From positions 1,550,001 through 1,614,000 of the forward strand of contig NZ_AP022871.1 in assembly GCF_011764565.1 (NCBI RefSeq): DNA of 64,000 bases, given 5' to 3'. This document shows positions 45,274 to 55,036 of this stretch, one piece after another. The translations under genes and the position numbers were made by a program. Positions within the stretch are counted from its first letter, which is position 1, and each line of letters starts with the position of its first letter. The notes below the pieces were generated by a model. That model was not told the DNA's origin and did no database searches. It was given only the letters and a program-made list of their open reading frames with translations. Origin of the DNA: Phytohabitans suffuscus (GTDB taxonomy: Bacteria; Actinomycetota; Actinomycetes; Mycobacteriales; Micromonosporaceae).

Positions 45274-46128
45274 TCAGCGGCGGTTGTAGAGGCGCATGGT
45301 CAGCGTGCCGAAGACGACCGTGAAGAGTACGCCGGAGACCAGGACCCAGGTCATGTCGGTGGTGTCCCAGCCACCCGCCATGAGCGTGCGCACGGCGCCG
45401 ACCAGGTGGGAGATCGGGTTGACGTCGACAAATGCCTGTAGCCAGCCGGGCATCGTGCTCGGGTCGACGAAGACGTTGCTCAGGAAGGTGAGCGGGAAGA
45501 GCACCATCATGCTGACGCCCATCACCGACTTCTCGGTGCGCAGCAGCAGGCCGAACATGGTCCAGACCCACGAGAACGCGAACGAGAACGCGACCAGCAC
45601 CCCGATGCCGGCGGCCACGCCCAGCACGCCGCCGTCCGGGCGGAAGCCGAGGGCCAGGCCGACCCCGAGGATCACCAGGCAGGCCACCGTGTACCGGAAC
45701 GCGTCGCCGAGCAGGTAGCCGACCATTGTGGACGGTCGCCAGATCGGGAGGGTGCGGAAGCGGTCGAAGACGCCCTTGACGATGTCGGTGTTGACCGCGA
45801 TACCCGTGTACATCGTGATCATGATGACGCTCATCACCATGATGCCGGGGAGCAGGAACTGCAGGTACTCGGTGGTGGAGCCGGCCAGCGCGCCGCCGAA
45901 GAGGTACGTGAACATCAGCGTCATCATGATGGGGAACGCGGTCACGTCGAAGAGCTGCTCGGGCACGTGCTTGATCTTCAGCATCGCCCGCCAGCCGAAC
46001 GTGACCGACGCGGACAGCCAGCTCGCCCGGCGCGGCGCCTCGTCCGGTGCGAGCACCGCCTGCAGCGTCTCCGGCGAGAAGGTGTAGGTGCTCTCCGCGG
46101 GCTCGACCGCCGTCGTCGCGGTGCTCAT
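45274..46128 (-). CDS. ABC transporter permease, DrrB/ABC-2 type
   Basis: This 284-residue protein has a cytoplasmic N-terminus and six membrane helices, including [39 protein letters not shown] and [20 protein letters not shown]. The last contains the FxSNxFV element shared by DrrB-type exporters. With the ATPase upstream it should export a hydrophobic drug or natural product. The ATG at 46128 overlaps the ATPase stop (ATGA). Confidence 0.92.
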   Translation of the reverse strand: MSTATTAVEPAESTYTFSPETLQAVLAPDEAPRRASWLSASVTFGWRAMLKIKHVPEQLFDVTAFPIMMTLMFTYLFGGALAGSTTEYLQFLLPGIMVMSVIMITMYTGIAVNTDIVKGVFDRFRTLPIWRPSTMVGYLLGDAFRYTVACLVILGVGLALGFRPDGGVLGVAAGIGVLVAFSFAFSWVWTMFGLLLRTEKSVMGVSMMVLFPLTFLSNVFVDPSTMPGWLQAFVDVNPISHLVGAVRTLMAGGWDTTDMTWVLVSGVLFTVVFGTLTMRLYNRR

Positions 46129-47111
46129 GCGTTCTTCTCCTCGTCCACGGTGCGGTCGGTCAGGGCCAGGAACACCTCGTCCAGGCTGGGCTGGCCGAGG
46201 GAGAAGTCGTCGACGGTGATGCCCGCCTCGGCGAGCGCGTTCAGGGCGGCGGCCGCCTGCTCGGCGGTACGCCGGTCGCTGTCGCCGTTGCCGTTGACCG
46301 ACACCCGCGCGGTCAGCGCCACCGGGTCCGCCTCCAGCACGACGTGGCCGCCCAGCGAACGGCTCAGCACCCACTCCGCCTCGGTGCGCTGGCCCGGGTC
46401 GCGCAGCCGTACGTGCACCGCGCCCGCGCCCACCGACGCCTTCAGATCGCCCGGCGTACCCTCGGCGATCACCTTGCCGCGATCGATCACCGCGATCCGG
46501 CTGGCGAGGCGGTCGGCCTCGTCCAGGTACTGCGTGGTCAGCAGCACCGTCGTGCCGTGCGAGACCACGGCCCGCACGATGTCCCACACCTGGTTGCGGC
46601 TGCGCGGGTCGAGGCCGGTGGTGGGCTCGTCCAGGAAGAGCAGCTTCGGCGTGTTGAGGATGCTGGCCGCGATGTCGAGCCGCCGCCGCATGCCGCCGGA
46701 GTAGTTCTTCACCTGCCGGCCGGCCGCCTCGGTCAGCCCGAACGCCGCCAGCAGCTGCTCCGCCCGGCGCCGCGCGGCCCGCTTGTCGTAGCCGAGCAGC
46801 CGGGCCAGCAGGATCAGGTTTTCCAGACCGGTCAGGTCCTCGTCGACCGACGCGTACTGGCCGGTCAGGCTCACCCTCCGGCGCACCTCGTCCGGTTCGC
46901 GTAACACGTCGTGGCCGAAGACGCGCGCATCACCGCCGTCCGGCCGCAGCAGGGTGGCGAGCATGCGCACGGCGGTGGTCTTGCCGGCGCCGTTCGGGCC
47001 GAGCACGCCGTACACGGTGCCGGCGGGTACGGCCAGGTCGATGCCGTCCACCGCGCGGGTCTTGCCGAACACCTTGACCAGTCCCCTGGTCTCGATCGCC
47101 ATCGCACTCAC
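46125..47111 (-). CDS. ABC transporter ATP-binding protein, DrrA type
   Basis: This 328-residue ATPase has Walker A ([17 protein letters not shown]), the Q-loop ([15 protein letters not shown]), signature [16 protein letters not shown], Walker B ([16 protein letters not shown]) and the H-loop near [14 protein letters not shown]-terminal DrrA-type extension follows ([15 protein letters not shown]). It powers the permease encoded next. GTG 47111 was chosen because GGAGG lies 5 bases upstream; ATG 47102 is internal. Confidence 0.93.
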   Translation of the reverse strand: MSAMAIETRGLVKVFGKTRAVDGIDLAVPAGTVYGVLGPNGAGKTTAVRMLATLLRPDGGDARVFGHDVLREPDEVRRRVSLTGQYASVDEDLTGLENLILLARLLGYDKRAARRRAEQLLAAFGLTEAAGRQVKNYSGGMRRRLDIAASILNTPKLLFLDEPTTGLDPRSRNQVWDIVRAVVSHGTTVLLTTQYLDEADRLASRIAVIDRGKVIAEGTPGDLKASVGAGAVHVRLRDPGQRTEAEWVLSRSLGGHVVLEADPVALTARVSVNGNGDSDRRTAEQAAAALNALAEAGITVDDFSLGQPSLDEVFLALTDRTVDEEKNA

Positions 47112-47125
47112 GATGTCCTCCTTTT

Positions 47126-47167
47126 TCATGCCACATAGGGGCGAGCTCATGCCACATAGGGGCGAGC
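47126..47167. repeat. 21-bp exact tandem duplication including a stop codon
   Basis: The 21-mer tcatgccacataggggcgag plus c occurs twice back to back (47126-47146, 47147-47167). On the coding strand it repeats the last codons and TGA of the FMN reductase gene, so the second copy is untranslated. Confidence 0.85.
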
Positions 47168-47686
47168 GGCGCGGGCCTCCCGCAGGGCGAGTCCCCACCA
47201 GGTGAGCTGGTCGAGCATGGCCGCGACCGCGTGGTCGTCCTCGTCGAGCCGGTCGTGCATCAGGTCGAGCCGCACGCCGTCGCGCATGGTGACGGCGTGC
47301 AGCTCGCAGAAGACCGGGCGGAGCTGCTCCACGGCGTAGACGCCGTCGGACCGGTACCCGTACGACACGAAGCCGACCGGCTTGGCCCGCCACTCGTCGT
47401 ACGCGTAGTCGATCGCCTGCTTGAGCGAGGCCGGGAAGCTGCGGTTGTACTCGGGCGTCACCACGACGAACGCCTCGGCCAGCCCGACCTCCGCGACGAA
47501 CGCGGTGACCTGCGGCGTCGGCACCTTCGGGTACCGGGCCGGCAGCTCGTAGTCGAGCAGGTCGAGCAGGCGCAGCTCGACGCCGTCCCGCCCGGCCGCC
47601 CGCGACACGAACCACCGCCCGATCCGGTCGCCGACCCGGCCCTCCCGGGTGCTCCCGATGATCACAGCGATGCGCAGCGGCTCCAC
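47147..47686 (-). CDS. NAD(P)H-dependent FMN reductase
   Basis: This 179-residue flavodoxin-fold protein starts [20 protein letters not shown] (phosphate-binding loop for FMN) and has [20 protein letters not shown], the family signature. It reduces FMN or quinones using NAD(P)H. It precedes the DrrA gene by 35 bp on the same strand, so it may be part of the exporter operon and linked to redox-active compounds. GTG 47686 is the start; a 25-bp palindrome lies 30 bp upstream. Confidence 0.9.
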   Translation of the reverse strand: MEPLRIAVIIGSTREGRVGDRIGRWFVSRAAGRDGVELRLLDLLDYELPARYPKVPTPQVTAFVAEVGLAEAFVVVTPEYNRSFPASLKQAIDYAYDEWRAKPVGFVSYGYRSDGVYAVEQLRPVFCELHAVTMRDGVRLDLMHDRLDEDDHAVAAMLDQLTWWGLALREARAARPYVA

Positions 47687-47715
47687 ACCCGGAAGGCGCG
47701 AGAAGCGAGCCGCCC

Positions 47716-47740
47716 GCCCGCTAGATCTGATCTAGCGGGC
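47716..47740. promoter_or_regulatory. 25-bp palindrome upstream of the FMN reductase/ABC operon
   Basis: GCCCGCTAGATC (47716-47727), a central T and GATCTAGCGGGC (47729-47740) form perfect 12-bp arms. It lies between the methyltransferase stop and the FMN reductase start. It could be an operator (for example TetR-type) for the exporter operon or a terminator for the upstream gene. Confidence 0.5.
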
Positions 47741-47778
47741 CGCGCGGAGCTTGCCGGCGCGCGAACAAAGGGCCGGCC

Positions 47779-48498
47779 CTACGGCCGGTGGGCGCGGAGC
47801 ATCAGCGAGACGCCGGGCAGCGACCTGACCGGCAGGTACCGCTCGGCCGTGATGATCGCGGTCAGCCCGAGGTTGACCACCCCGGGCAGGTCGTCCAGGT
47901 CGCTGCCGGTGGACCTGCGGCGGCGCCAGGCGGCGACCGGGCGGAGCAGCACGTTCCAGCTCCACAACTCGTCGACGACGAGCCCGGCCTTCTCCACGAC
48001 GGCGGCCAGCGACTCGCGCGTGTACCGCCGCACGTGGCCGACCGCCACGTCGTGTGCCGACCAGAGCCGCATGTCGCACGGGACCGCGATCAGCGCGCTG
48101 CCGCCCGGCCGCAGCGTGCGGTGGATCTCGCCGGCCGCCGCGTGGTCCTCGTCGATGTGCTCCAGCACGTCGAACGCGACGACGAGGTCGAGGCTCGCGT
48201 CGGGCAGCGGCAGCGCGCGGGCGTCGGCCCGGATCACGTCGAGCCCGCGCTCGGCGGCCACCTCGGCACCCTCGGTGCTGTACTCCAGGGCGATCGGCGA
48301 CCAGCCGCGCCGCTTGAGCACGCGGGTGTTTCCGCCGCCAGCCGCCCCGATGTCCAGCGCCCGGCCGCCGGACGGCGGTCGCCGGCCCTCGGCGCGCGGG
48401 AGCCGGCGCAGTGCCCGGTCGAGCAGCGCGCGGCGCTCCCGGTACCACCAGTGGGTGTCTTCGAGCGCGGCCAGCTTGCGGATCTCGGTGGCCTCCAC
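47779..48498 (-). CDS. class I SAM-dependent methyltransferase
   Basis: This 239-residue protein opens with ALEDTHWWYRERRALLDRAL, has the SAM-binding glycine motif RALDIGAAGGGNTRVLKRRG near residue 47, motif II region LDLVVAFDVLEHIDED, and TLRPGGSALIAVP. The C-terminal helices (HVRRYTRESLAAVVEKAG) resemble methyltransferases found in polysaccharide and glycolipid clusters. GTG 48498 has TAAGG 8 bases upstream. The substrate is unknown. Confidence 0.88.
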   Translation of the reverse strand: MEATEIRKLAALEDTHWWYRERRALLDRALRRLPRAEGRRPPSGGRALDIGAAGGGNTRVLKRRGWSPIALEYSTEGAEVAAERGLDVIRADARALPLPDASLDLVVAFDVLEHIDEDHAAAGEIHRTLRPGGSALIAVPCDMRLWSAHDVAVGHVRRYTRESLAAVVEKAGLVVDELWSWNVLLRPVAAWRRRRSTGSDLDDLPGVVNLGLTAIITAERYLPVRSLPGVSLMLRAHRP

Positions 48499-48655
48499 GC
48501 CGTACACCTTAGGGTGCCAGGACCGGCTGTGCCCCGGTCCGTGCCAGCTGCGGACCGCATGCTCCCGCGGGCACCGCGGCGGTCGGCGGCTCGCCAGGGC
48601 TCGCCGGGATCCCCAACCACCGCTGCCGGCTCCGCGGGTCAAGCCCCCCGCCGCC

Positions 48656-51600
48656 TCACAGCCGCCAGGTGACCCCGGACGGAGGGTCGTACCGGCAGGT
48701 GGCACCGGTGGAGACCGCCGCGCGCAGGTGGGTGGCCAGCCCAGGATGGCTCTCGTCGAGGCGGCGCAGCGTGTCGCGGATCCGGGCGGTGACCGTCTTG
48801 CGGGCCCGCTCGGCCTCGTCGCCCAGCCGCCGGGTGCGGCCGCCCAGCCCGGTGGCGGCCCGCAGCTCGTCGATCAGCGCCCTGCGCTCCTGGTCGAGGG
48901 CGGCCGCGCGCCGGTCGTCACCCCGCGAGGCGGCGCGGTCGATCTCGTCGTCGAGCCACCCGAGCCGCTGCTTGTACTGCGCCTTCGCCTCGTCGTCCAG
49001 CACCGGGTCGCCACCCATCCGGCGGGCCGCGACCACGACCGCGCCGCCCTCGGGGCTCAGCAGCTGGACCGCGGGGACGTCGCGGCCGGGCGCGCCGAGC
49101 AGCAGGTGCAGGTCACGCAGCCCTTTCGCGTCCGGCATGTGCACCTGGTGGCCGCCGTACCCGAGCACCCACACCGCGCCGTCCAGGCGGAACTCGTTGT
49201 CCGGCGGGGTCGCCGCGGCCACCCGCATGCCGATCGCCGCGGCCTCGGTCTCGACCCGCCGGCGCAGCGCCCTGGCCGCCCCGGCGTCGCCCTGCGCGGC
49301 GTACGCCTCGGCGAGCCGGCCGCGCGCCTCGACCGCCCACGGCCGGGCGCGGAGCCGGTCAGCCGACTCGGCGGCGCCGGTGAGCCGCCGGACCGCGTCG
49401 CCCCAGCGCCCCTCGGCCGCGTCGAGGGCGCCGAGCCACAGGTCGACCGGGCCGCCGACGTCGCAGCCGTAGATCGAGACGAGCCACTGCCCGGCGTACG
49501 GCAGCAGCGCCGCCCGTGCCCGCGCGCGCAGCTCCGGGTCGTCCACGACGGCGGCCACCTGGGCCTGAGCGCGCAGCCACAGCGCCTCGTACGTGCGCGG
49601 CGCGCTCTGCGGCAGCAGTCGCAGCGCGGTCTGTGGATCACCCGCGGACGCGGCTGAGATCGTGGCGAGGAGCGCGCCGTGCGGGTGGCGCTTTTCGAGC
49701 ACCCGGTGCAGCGCCGGCAGCTCCTCGTAGCGGCCCTGCAGCTGGTAGAGCGACCAGCGCAGGTGGCACATCATGTATTCGAAGTGATCGTGCCGCTGGT
49801 GCTGCTCGCTGAAGCCGGCGATCGCCCGCTCCAGCAGCGTCTCCGCGTCGGCGAAGCGGCCGCTGACCGTGGCGATGATCGTCTGGTCGATCGACGACGA
49901 GAACGCCGACCGCGGCCTGCCCTCGCTGCTGGCGACCGCCACGAACTCGTCGTACTGGTCGAGGTAGGCCGGGTCGCCCCGCTCCAGCAGCGCCACCCAC
50001 CGGAACGACGCGGCGAAGTACACCCCGCCCTTGTCGCCCTCCCGGCGGGCCAGCCGCATCAGCTCGGCGGTGATGTCGACCCGCTCGTCCGCGCTCCCCG
50101 GCCCCCAGATCGCGTCGTGCCGGGACCAGAGCGCGACCTGCAACGCCTCGTCGTCGCCGCGCTCGCGGGCCAGCTCCACGGTGCGGCTGGCGACCACGCG
50201 GACGAGCTCGTGGTCGTCGCCCGTCCACTCCTCGCCGGCCAGCAGCGGGTATGCCTCGCGCAGCAGCGACCGCCGGCTGCCGGGACCCTCGAACCAGTTT
50301 CCGTTGAGCGCGGCCCGGGCCAGCAGCTCGGCGTCGCCCAGCTCGCGGGCGAGCGCGACGACCTCGTCGTCGATCCGGGTGGCCTCCTCGTCCTCGCCGC
50401 CGTGCCGCAGGCCGTTGACCAGGTCGAGGCCGACCGTGACCCGGCGCCGGGGCAGCGTGACGGTCCGCTCGTACGCCCGGCGGTAGTGCCCGGTGCCCTC
50501 CTCCATCGCGAGCCGGCAGCCGGCGTCGCGGGCGGCCCGGACGAGCACGTCGACCGCGCGCTCGGGCGGCAGCTCGTCGCCGGCCAGCCAGGCGTGCCGG
50601 GCCAGGTCGCCGGGGACGAGCAGGTCGCGGTCGAGCACTCCGACGACCGTGGCGTGCAGGCGCCGCCGCTTCGCGTCGTCCAGCGCGTCGTACAGCGTCT
50701 CGCGCACCAGGTCGTGGGCGAACGCGAACCGCCCCTCGCCGAGCGCCACCACGAGCCGGGCCACCATGGCCTGGTCGAGCAGCCGGTCGACCTCGGGCAC
50801 CGGAGCGCTGAGCGTGGCGGCGAGCACCTGCCGGTGGAACTCGCGGCCGAGCGCCGCGGCGGCGGTGAGCAGGTGCGCGACCGCCTCGGGCAGCTGGGAG
50901 AGGCGGCGGCGCACGGCATCGCGCACGCCCGGCGCGACCCCGCTGACCGCGCCGCCGCTGCGCCACAGCCGGGCGGTCTGCTCGACGAAGAACGGGTTGC
51001 CGCCGGTGCGCAGGTGCACCTCGGTGACCAGGTCGCCGTCCGGCTGGTGCCCGACCGTACGGGCGATGAGCGCGCCCACCTCGTCGCGCTCCAGGCCGGT
51101 CAGCGTGACCGTCGTGGCCTTGGCGACCAGCGGTGTCATCAGCGGCCGCAGCGGATGCTCGGCGGCGTCGACCTCGACGTCGCGGTAGGTCCCGACGATC
51201 AGCAGGCGCTCGAACCAGGTGTGCTGCGCGACGAACTCCAGCAGCCGCAGCGAGGCGGTGTCGGCCCAGTGCAGGTCGTCGAGGACCACCACGACCGGCC
51301 GGTGGTGCGAGACGGCGACGAGCGCGGTGGTGACCGCGTCGTAGATCTCGAAGGTCTCCATCGGGTCGCCGCCGCCCGCCCTCTCGTCGCGGCTCGCGGC
51401 GTCGCGTGACACGGCGCCCCGCTCGGCGAACCAGCCGTCGCCGAGCAGCACCGACAGGCCCGAGCCGCCGGCCTCCTCGGCGCCCGCCCACTCCCGTGCG
51501 CTCGCGGTGCGGCGCAGAGCCCGCATGACCTGCACCCACGGCCAGTAGCCGGGCGCGCTGTCGGAATCCCAGCAGGCCCCGCCGAGCACCAGCGCCCCGC

Positions 51601-51766
51601 GGTCGCGGGCCTCGTCGGCGGCGCCGGTGACCAGCGTGGTCTTGCCGATGCCGGCCTCGCCGGTGACCAGCACGAGGCCGCCGTGGCTGCCGGCCGCCCG
51701 CGCGACCTCGGCGCGCAGCAAACCCGCGGGGTGATCCCGCCCGATAATCTCCCGCCCCGATCCCAT
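48656..51766 (-). CDS. large AAA/NB-type ATPase with TPR-like repeats
   Basis: This 1036-residue protein has an N-terminal AAA_16 ATPase (IIGRDHPAGLL, Walker A VTGEAGIGKTTLV near residue 35, Walker B VVVLDDLHWADTASL near 160) and a winged-helix/helical part (REFHRQVLAATLS). A long TPR-like region follows (about 400-830), then a C-terminal domain with LDGAVWVLGYGG, KGLRDLHLLLGAPGRDV and a basic ARKTVTARIRDTLRRLDESH segment. It looks like the LuxR/MalT-type giant regulators but has no LuxR helix-turn-helix at the end. It may be a regulator with a different output domain, or a STAND-like sensor. Confidence 0.8.
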   Translation of the reverse strand: MGSGREIIGRDHPAGLLRAEVARAAGSHGGLVLVTGEAGIGKTTLVTGAADEARDRGALVLGGACWDSDSAPGYWPWVQVMRALRRTASAREWAGAEEAGGSGLSVLLGDGWFAERGAVSRDAASRDERAGGGDPMETFEIYDAVTTALVAVSHHRPVVVVLDDLHWADTASLRLLEFVAQHTWFERLLIVGTYRDVEVDAAEHPLRPLMTPLVAKATTVTLTGLERDEVGALIARTVGHQPDGDLVTEVHLRTGGNPFFVEQTARLWRSGGAVSGVAPGVRDAVRRRLSQLPEAVAHLLTAAAALGREFHRQVLAATLSAPVPEVDRLLDQAMVARLVVALGEGRFAFAHDLVRETLYDALDDAKRRRLHATVVGVLDRDLLVPGDLARHAWLAGDELPPERAVDVLVRAARDAGCRLAMEEGTGHYRRAYERTVTLPRRRVTVGLDLVNGLRHGGEDEEATRIDDEVVALARELGDAELLARAALNGNWFEGPGSRRSLLREAYPLLAGEEWTGDDHELVRVVASRTVELARERGDDEALQVALWSRHDAIWGPGSADERVDITAELMRLARREGDKGGVYFAASFRWVALLERGDPAYLDQYDEFVAVASSEGRPRSAFSSSIDQTIIATVSGRFADAETLLERAIAGFSEQHQRHDHFEYMMCHLRWSLYQLQGRYEELPALHRVLEKRHPHGALLATISAASAGDPQTALRLLPQSAPRTYEALWLRAQAQVAAVVDDPELRARARAALLPYAGQWLVSIYGCDVGGPVDLWLGALDAAEGRWGDAVRRLTGAAESADRLRARPWAVEARGRLAEAYAAQGDAGAARALRRRVETEAAAIGMRVAAATPPDNEFRLDGAVWVLGYGGHQVHMPDAKGLRDLHLLLGAPGRDVPAVQLLSPEGGAVVVAARRMGGDPVLDDEAKAQYKQRLGWLDDEIDRAASRGDDRRAAALDQERRALIDELRAATGLGGRTRRLGDEAERARKTVTARIRDTLRRLDESHPGLATHLRAAVSTGATCRYDPPSGVTWRL

Positions 51767-51807
51767 GACGCCTAGACCGTATCCACCCCGACCGACAAGA
51801 ACGCATA

Positions 51808-51867
51808 TTGATCAGGGATCCGGTGCCGCGACACGCCGCCCGGCGCGCCCGCCAACTCCCTGATCAA
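51808..51867 (-). terminator. inverted repeat after the GT-C gene
   Basis: TTGATCAGGGA (51808-51818) pairs with TCCCTGATCAA (51857-51867) over 11 bp across a GC-rich loop. The right arm covers the stop codon of the GT-C gene. It may terminate the envelope gene cluster. Confidence 0.4.
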
Positions 51868-54053
51868 CGGGTCAGGGAGTAGACCGCCATGCGGTCGTTC
51901 TGGAAGGTCGAGGGGGCCAGGAGGGCCAGGTCGGGGGATTCCAGGCGGACGTCGCGGTCGACGACCAGCCAGCGGACACCGCGCGCGCGGAGGGCGTCCA
52001 GGGTGTCGGGGGTCGGGGCGTAGAACGCGGCGTCGTTGAGGGCCAGCAGCTCCGGGTCCCAGAAGGGCTCCCACGGCCCGTACGGCAGGCCGACCATCCG
52101 CGGCGCGAAGGCCCAGCCCTCGACCAGCACCGAGCGCTCGGTGTACGCGCTCAGCCAGAACGAGCGCGCGTCGCACACTCCGGGCTCCTCCGGCAGGACG
52201 CAGTGCGCGTTGGTGGCCACCACGTCGTCCGGGTCGCTGTGGTCGTGCACCCAGCGGGCGGCCTCGACACGCGAGGCGGGCAGCGCGGTCACCGCGTACG
52301 CGCCGCCGTTGGGGTAGCGGTGCGCGGCCGCCGCGTCCATGACCAGGCCGGGCGCGCCCGCGACCAGCACGCCGGTGAGCAGGATCGGCCCGAACCGGCC
52401 CCGCCACAGCAGGCCGAGCAGCGCGAACACCAGCGCCAGCGCGAGCGCCCAGTAGAGCAGCGGCCGCAGCGGGTCGTACGGCGGGTCCCACGTCACGGTG
52501 GCCGGACCGGCGATCAGCTGCACCGCGCACAGCAGGGCGCCGAACCCGATGGCGAAGGCCACCCGGGCACCGACGAGCGCCCAGCCCCACGCCGAGAGGA
52601 TCACGCCGAACGCGAACGCGGCCCGCACGAAGTACTGGTTGCTGCTGCCCGGATGCGCGGTGGCCAGGTACAGGACCGGCCCGACGACCGCCCCGCCGAG
52701 CAGAAACACCTGCTCCGGCTCCAGCCGCAGCCGCCGGCGCCACAGCAGCGCGACGATCCCGGCGAGCCGGAGCTGCATGTTGAGCAGGAACGCCACGAAC
52801 GCCAGCACCCACGAGACCGCACCGGTGGTGTACGGCGCAAGGCCCGAGAACGCCTTCACCGTCACGCCGTGGCTCTCGAACGCGAACAGGACCGCGGTCG
52901 CGAACAACTGCGCCGCCACGGCCAGCCCGAGCGCGCCGAGCACCGCCCACGGCAGCCGCCGCCGGCTCACGAACAGCGCGAGCGCGGTGATCCCCAGCGC
53001 CCCGGCGGCCACCGGGATCGAGCTGGCCTTCGCCCCGGTGGAGCCGGCGAGCAGGAGCGCGGCGAGCACCCACGTCCCGCGCGACGCCTCGCCCCGGATC
53101 ACCTGGACGAGCACGCCGATCAGCGGCAGGAGCAGCACCCAGCTGTACGTCATCGACGGGCTGCCCCAGACGATGAACGTCACCTGCGTCCCGAACAGCT
53201 GCCGGATCCCGTTCTCGTAGCCGAACTCGCCGATCGTGAACATCAGCACCGCGGCACCCACGCCCACGTACGGCCGGCGGCTGACCCGCCACCCCACCAC
53301 CGCGACGAGCACGACCGCGAGCGCGCACAGCGCCGGCACCGCGAGCCGCAGGAAGACGGTCGGCAGGTCGACGCCGCTGACCAGCGACGCCGAGCCCAGG
53401 TGCGCGAAGCCGAACCAGTGGTAGTGCAGCGGCTCGCCGGCCACCTGCGGCACGTCGAGCGGCGCCTGGTGCTTGGCCGCGCCGGCGATCGACAGCTGGA
53501 ACGGCAGGTCGAGGTACTGCGCCTGCCCCTCGGTGGTGGGCAGGATCGGGTTGCGCCGCAGGAAGGAGTCCCACAGGTACACGGTGAAGCCGGCGATCAC
53601 GCCGGTCACCGCCCACGCCCACCCCGCCGGCACCGGCGTGTAGCCGCGCACGACCCAGTGCCGGCGCAGCGCCGGCACCGCGAGGAACGGCACGACCACC
53701 GCCGCCGGCCACGCCCACAGCCACCGCTCGGCGCCGACCGACACGAACGCGAACCACGCGGCCAGCTCCAGCACGAGCCCGACCGCGGCGCCCATCGCCA
53801 GGTCTTCGACGAGCGTGTGCGGCGTGCGGCGCAGGGCCCGGTAGACCAGCGTGCCGGGCAGGACCACCGCCAACGCCGCGTACGCGGCGTAGCGCAGGAC
53901 ATCGAGGACCGGAGTCCCGGTCAGGAGCAGGGCGGCGGCCACGACCGCGAAGGCCACCGCCGCCGGGGTGAAGCGCCGCGCCATCTCCGGTACGCGGGAC
54001 GACCGTCCCGCCTCGCCGGTGGTCCCGGCCGAGCGGCTCGCCGTGGCGGTCAC
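51864..54053 (-). CDS. large polytopic membrane protein, GT-C glycosyltransferase-like
   Basis: This 729-residue protein has about 14 hydrophobic helices, beginning AVAFAVVAAALLLTGTPVLD. A periplasmic loop near residue 180 (FLRRNPILPTTEGQAQYLDL, then LHYHWFGFAHLGSA) and a C-terminal soluble part (VEAARWVHDHSDPDDVVATN) complete the layout. This is the pattern of GT-C/ArnT-like enzymes using polyprenyl-phosphate sugars. The neighbouring GT2 gene, of the type making polyprenyl-phosphate sugar donors, fits this. GTG 54053 overlaps the GT2 stop (GTGA). The sugar and acceptor are unknown. Confidence 0.75.
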   Translation of the reverse strand: MTATASRSAGTTGEAGRSSRVPEMARRFTPAAVAFAVVAAALLLTGTPVLDVLRYAAYAALAVVLPGTLVYRALRRTPHTLVEDLAMGAAVGLVLELAAWFAFVSVGAERWLWAWPAAVVVPFLAVPALRRHWVVRGYTPVPAGWAWAVTGVIAGFTVYLWDSFLRRNPILPTTEGQAQYLDLPFQLSIAGAAKHQAPLDVPQVAGEPLHYHWFGFAHLGSASLVSGVDLPTVFLRLAVPALCALAVVLVAVVGWRVSRRPYVGVGAAVLMFTIGEFGYENGIRQLFGTQVTFIVWGSPSMTYSWVLLLPLIGVLVQVIRGEASRGTWVLAALLLAGSTGAKASSIPVAAGALGITALALFVSRRRLPWAVLGALGLAVAAQLFATAVLFAFESHGVTVKAFSGLAPYTTGAVSWVLAFVAFLLNMQLRLAGIVALLWRRRLRLEPEQVFLLGGAVVGPVLYLATAHPGSSNQYFVRAAFAFGVILSAWGWALVGARVAFAIGFGALLCAVQLIAGPATVTWDPPYDPLRPLLYWALALALVFALLGLLWRGRFGPILLTGVLVAGAPGLVMDAAAAHRYPNGGAYAVTALPASRVEAARWVHDHSDPDDVVATNAHCVLPEEPGVCDARSFWLSAYTERSVLVEGWAFAPRMVGLPYGPWEPFWDPELLALNDAAFYAPTPDTLDALRARGVRWLVVDRDVRLESPDLALLAPSTFQNDRMAVYSLTR

Positions 54054-55024
54054 CTGAAACTGTCCACCATGGACGCCGGTGCCGTGGCGGCGTCGCTGTC
54101 GTCGGCGACGTGGTAGGCCGGCCGCGCCTGCACGGCGGTGTAGATGCGGGCCACGTACTCGCCGAGCAGCCCGAGGCAGAGCAGCTGCACCGCGCCGAGG
54201 AAGAGGATCGCCACGTACAGCGAGGGCCAGCCGGAGACCGTGGCGCCGAGGAAGAACGCGACCACGGCGACCACGACGAGGACGCCGCAGACCGCCACAC
54301 CGGCCAGCCCGAGCCAGGTGGCCACCCGCAGCGGCGCCGCGGAAAAGCTCGTGACGCTGTCGGCGGCGAGCGCGATCATGCGGGACAGCGGGTACTTGGT
54401 GCGCCCGGCCGCCCGCTCCTCCCGCTGGAAGGTCACCTCGCCGCTGGGGAAACCCAGCCAGGGCACCACGAGCCGCAGCACCGGGCTGCGCTCGGGCAGC
54501 TCGCGCAGCGCCTCCACCGCGGCCCGGCTGAGCAGCCGGAAGTCGCCGGCCTGGGCGGGCACGTCGTTGCCGACGATGCGGCGCATCAGCCGGTAGTACA
54601 CGCTCGCGGTCCACCGCTTGAACGCGCTGTCGGAGCGGCGGCCGGCGCGTACCCCGTACACGATGTCCAGATTCTCGTTGCGCGCGAGCCGCAACATCTC
54701 GACGATGGTCTCCGGCGGGTCCTGCAGGTCGGCGTCGATGCTGACGACGTGCTCGCCGCGGGCCCGCATGAGGCCGGCGTGCAGCGCCGGCTGGTGGCCG
54801 CAGTTGCGGCGCAGCCGCAACACGCGCAGCTGTGGCCACTGCCGCCGGGCGGCGAGCAGCGCGACGGCGGTGTGGTCGGTGCTCCCGTCGTCGACGGCCA
54901 CCACCTCGTAGGGCTCGCCGAGCGCGTCGAGCACGCCGCGCAGCCGGGCCACGAGCAGCGGTAGCACCGACTCCTCGTTGTAGATCGGCACGACCACGGA
55001 GAGTGCCGGCTCGGGTGCTGCCAC
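54050..55024 (-). CDS. GT2 glycosyltransferase, DPM1/GtrB type
   Basis: This 324-residue protein has a GT-A domain (LSVVVPIYNEESVLPLLVA, EVVAVDDGSTD, HVVSIDADLQDPPETIVEML with the metal-binding DxD, then DFRLLSR). Two C-terminal membrane helices follow (LAGVAVCGVLVVVAVVAFFL; YVAILFLGAVQLLCLGLLGE). The family loads sugars onto polyprenyl phosphate at the inner membrane face. It lies between an MFS gene (12-bp gap) and the GT-C gene (overlapping), so donor synthesis and transfer appear coupled. Confidence 0.93.
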   Translation of the reverse strand: MAAPEPALSVVVPIYNEESVLPLLVARLRGVLDALGEPYEVVAVDDGSTDHTAVALLAARRQWPQLRVLRLRRNCGHQPALHAGLMRARGEHVVSIDADLQDPPETIVEMLRLARNENLDIVYGVRAGRRSDSAFKRWTASVYYRLMRRIVGNDVPAQAGDFRLLSRAAVEALRELPERSPVLRLVVPWLGFPSGEVTFQREERAAGRTKYPLSRMIALAADSVTSFSAAPLRVATWLGLAGVAVCGVLVVVAVVAFFLGATVSGWPSLYVAILFLGAVQLLCLGLLGEYVARIYTAVQARPAYHVADDSDAATAPASMVDSFR

Positions 55025-55036
55025 GCCCGCACGCTA

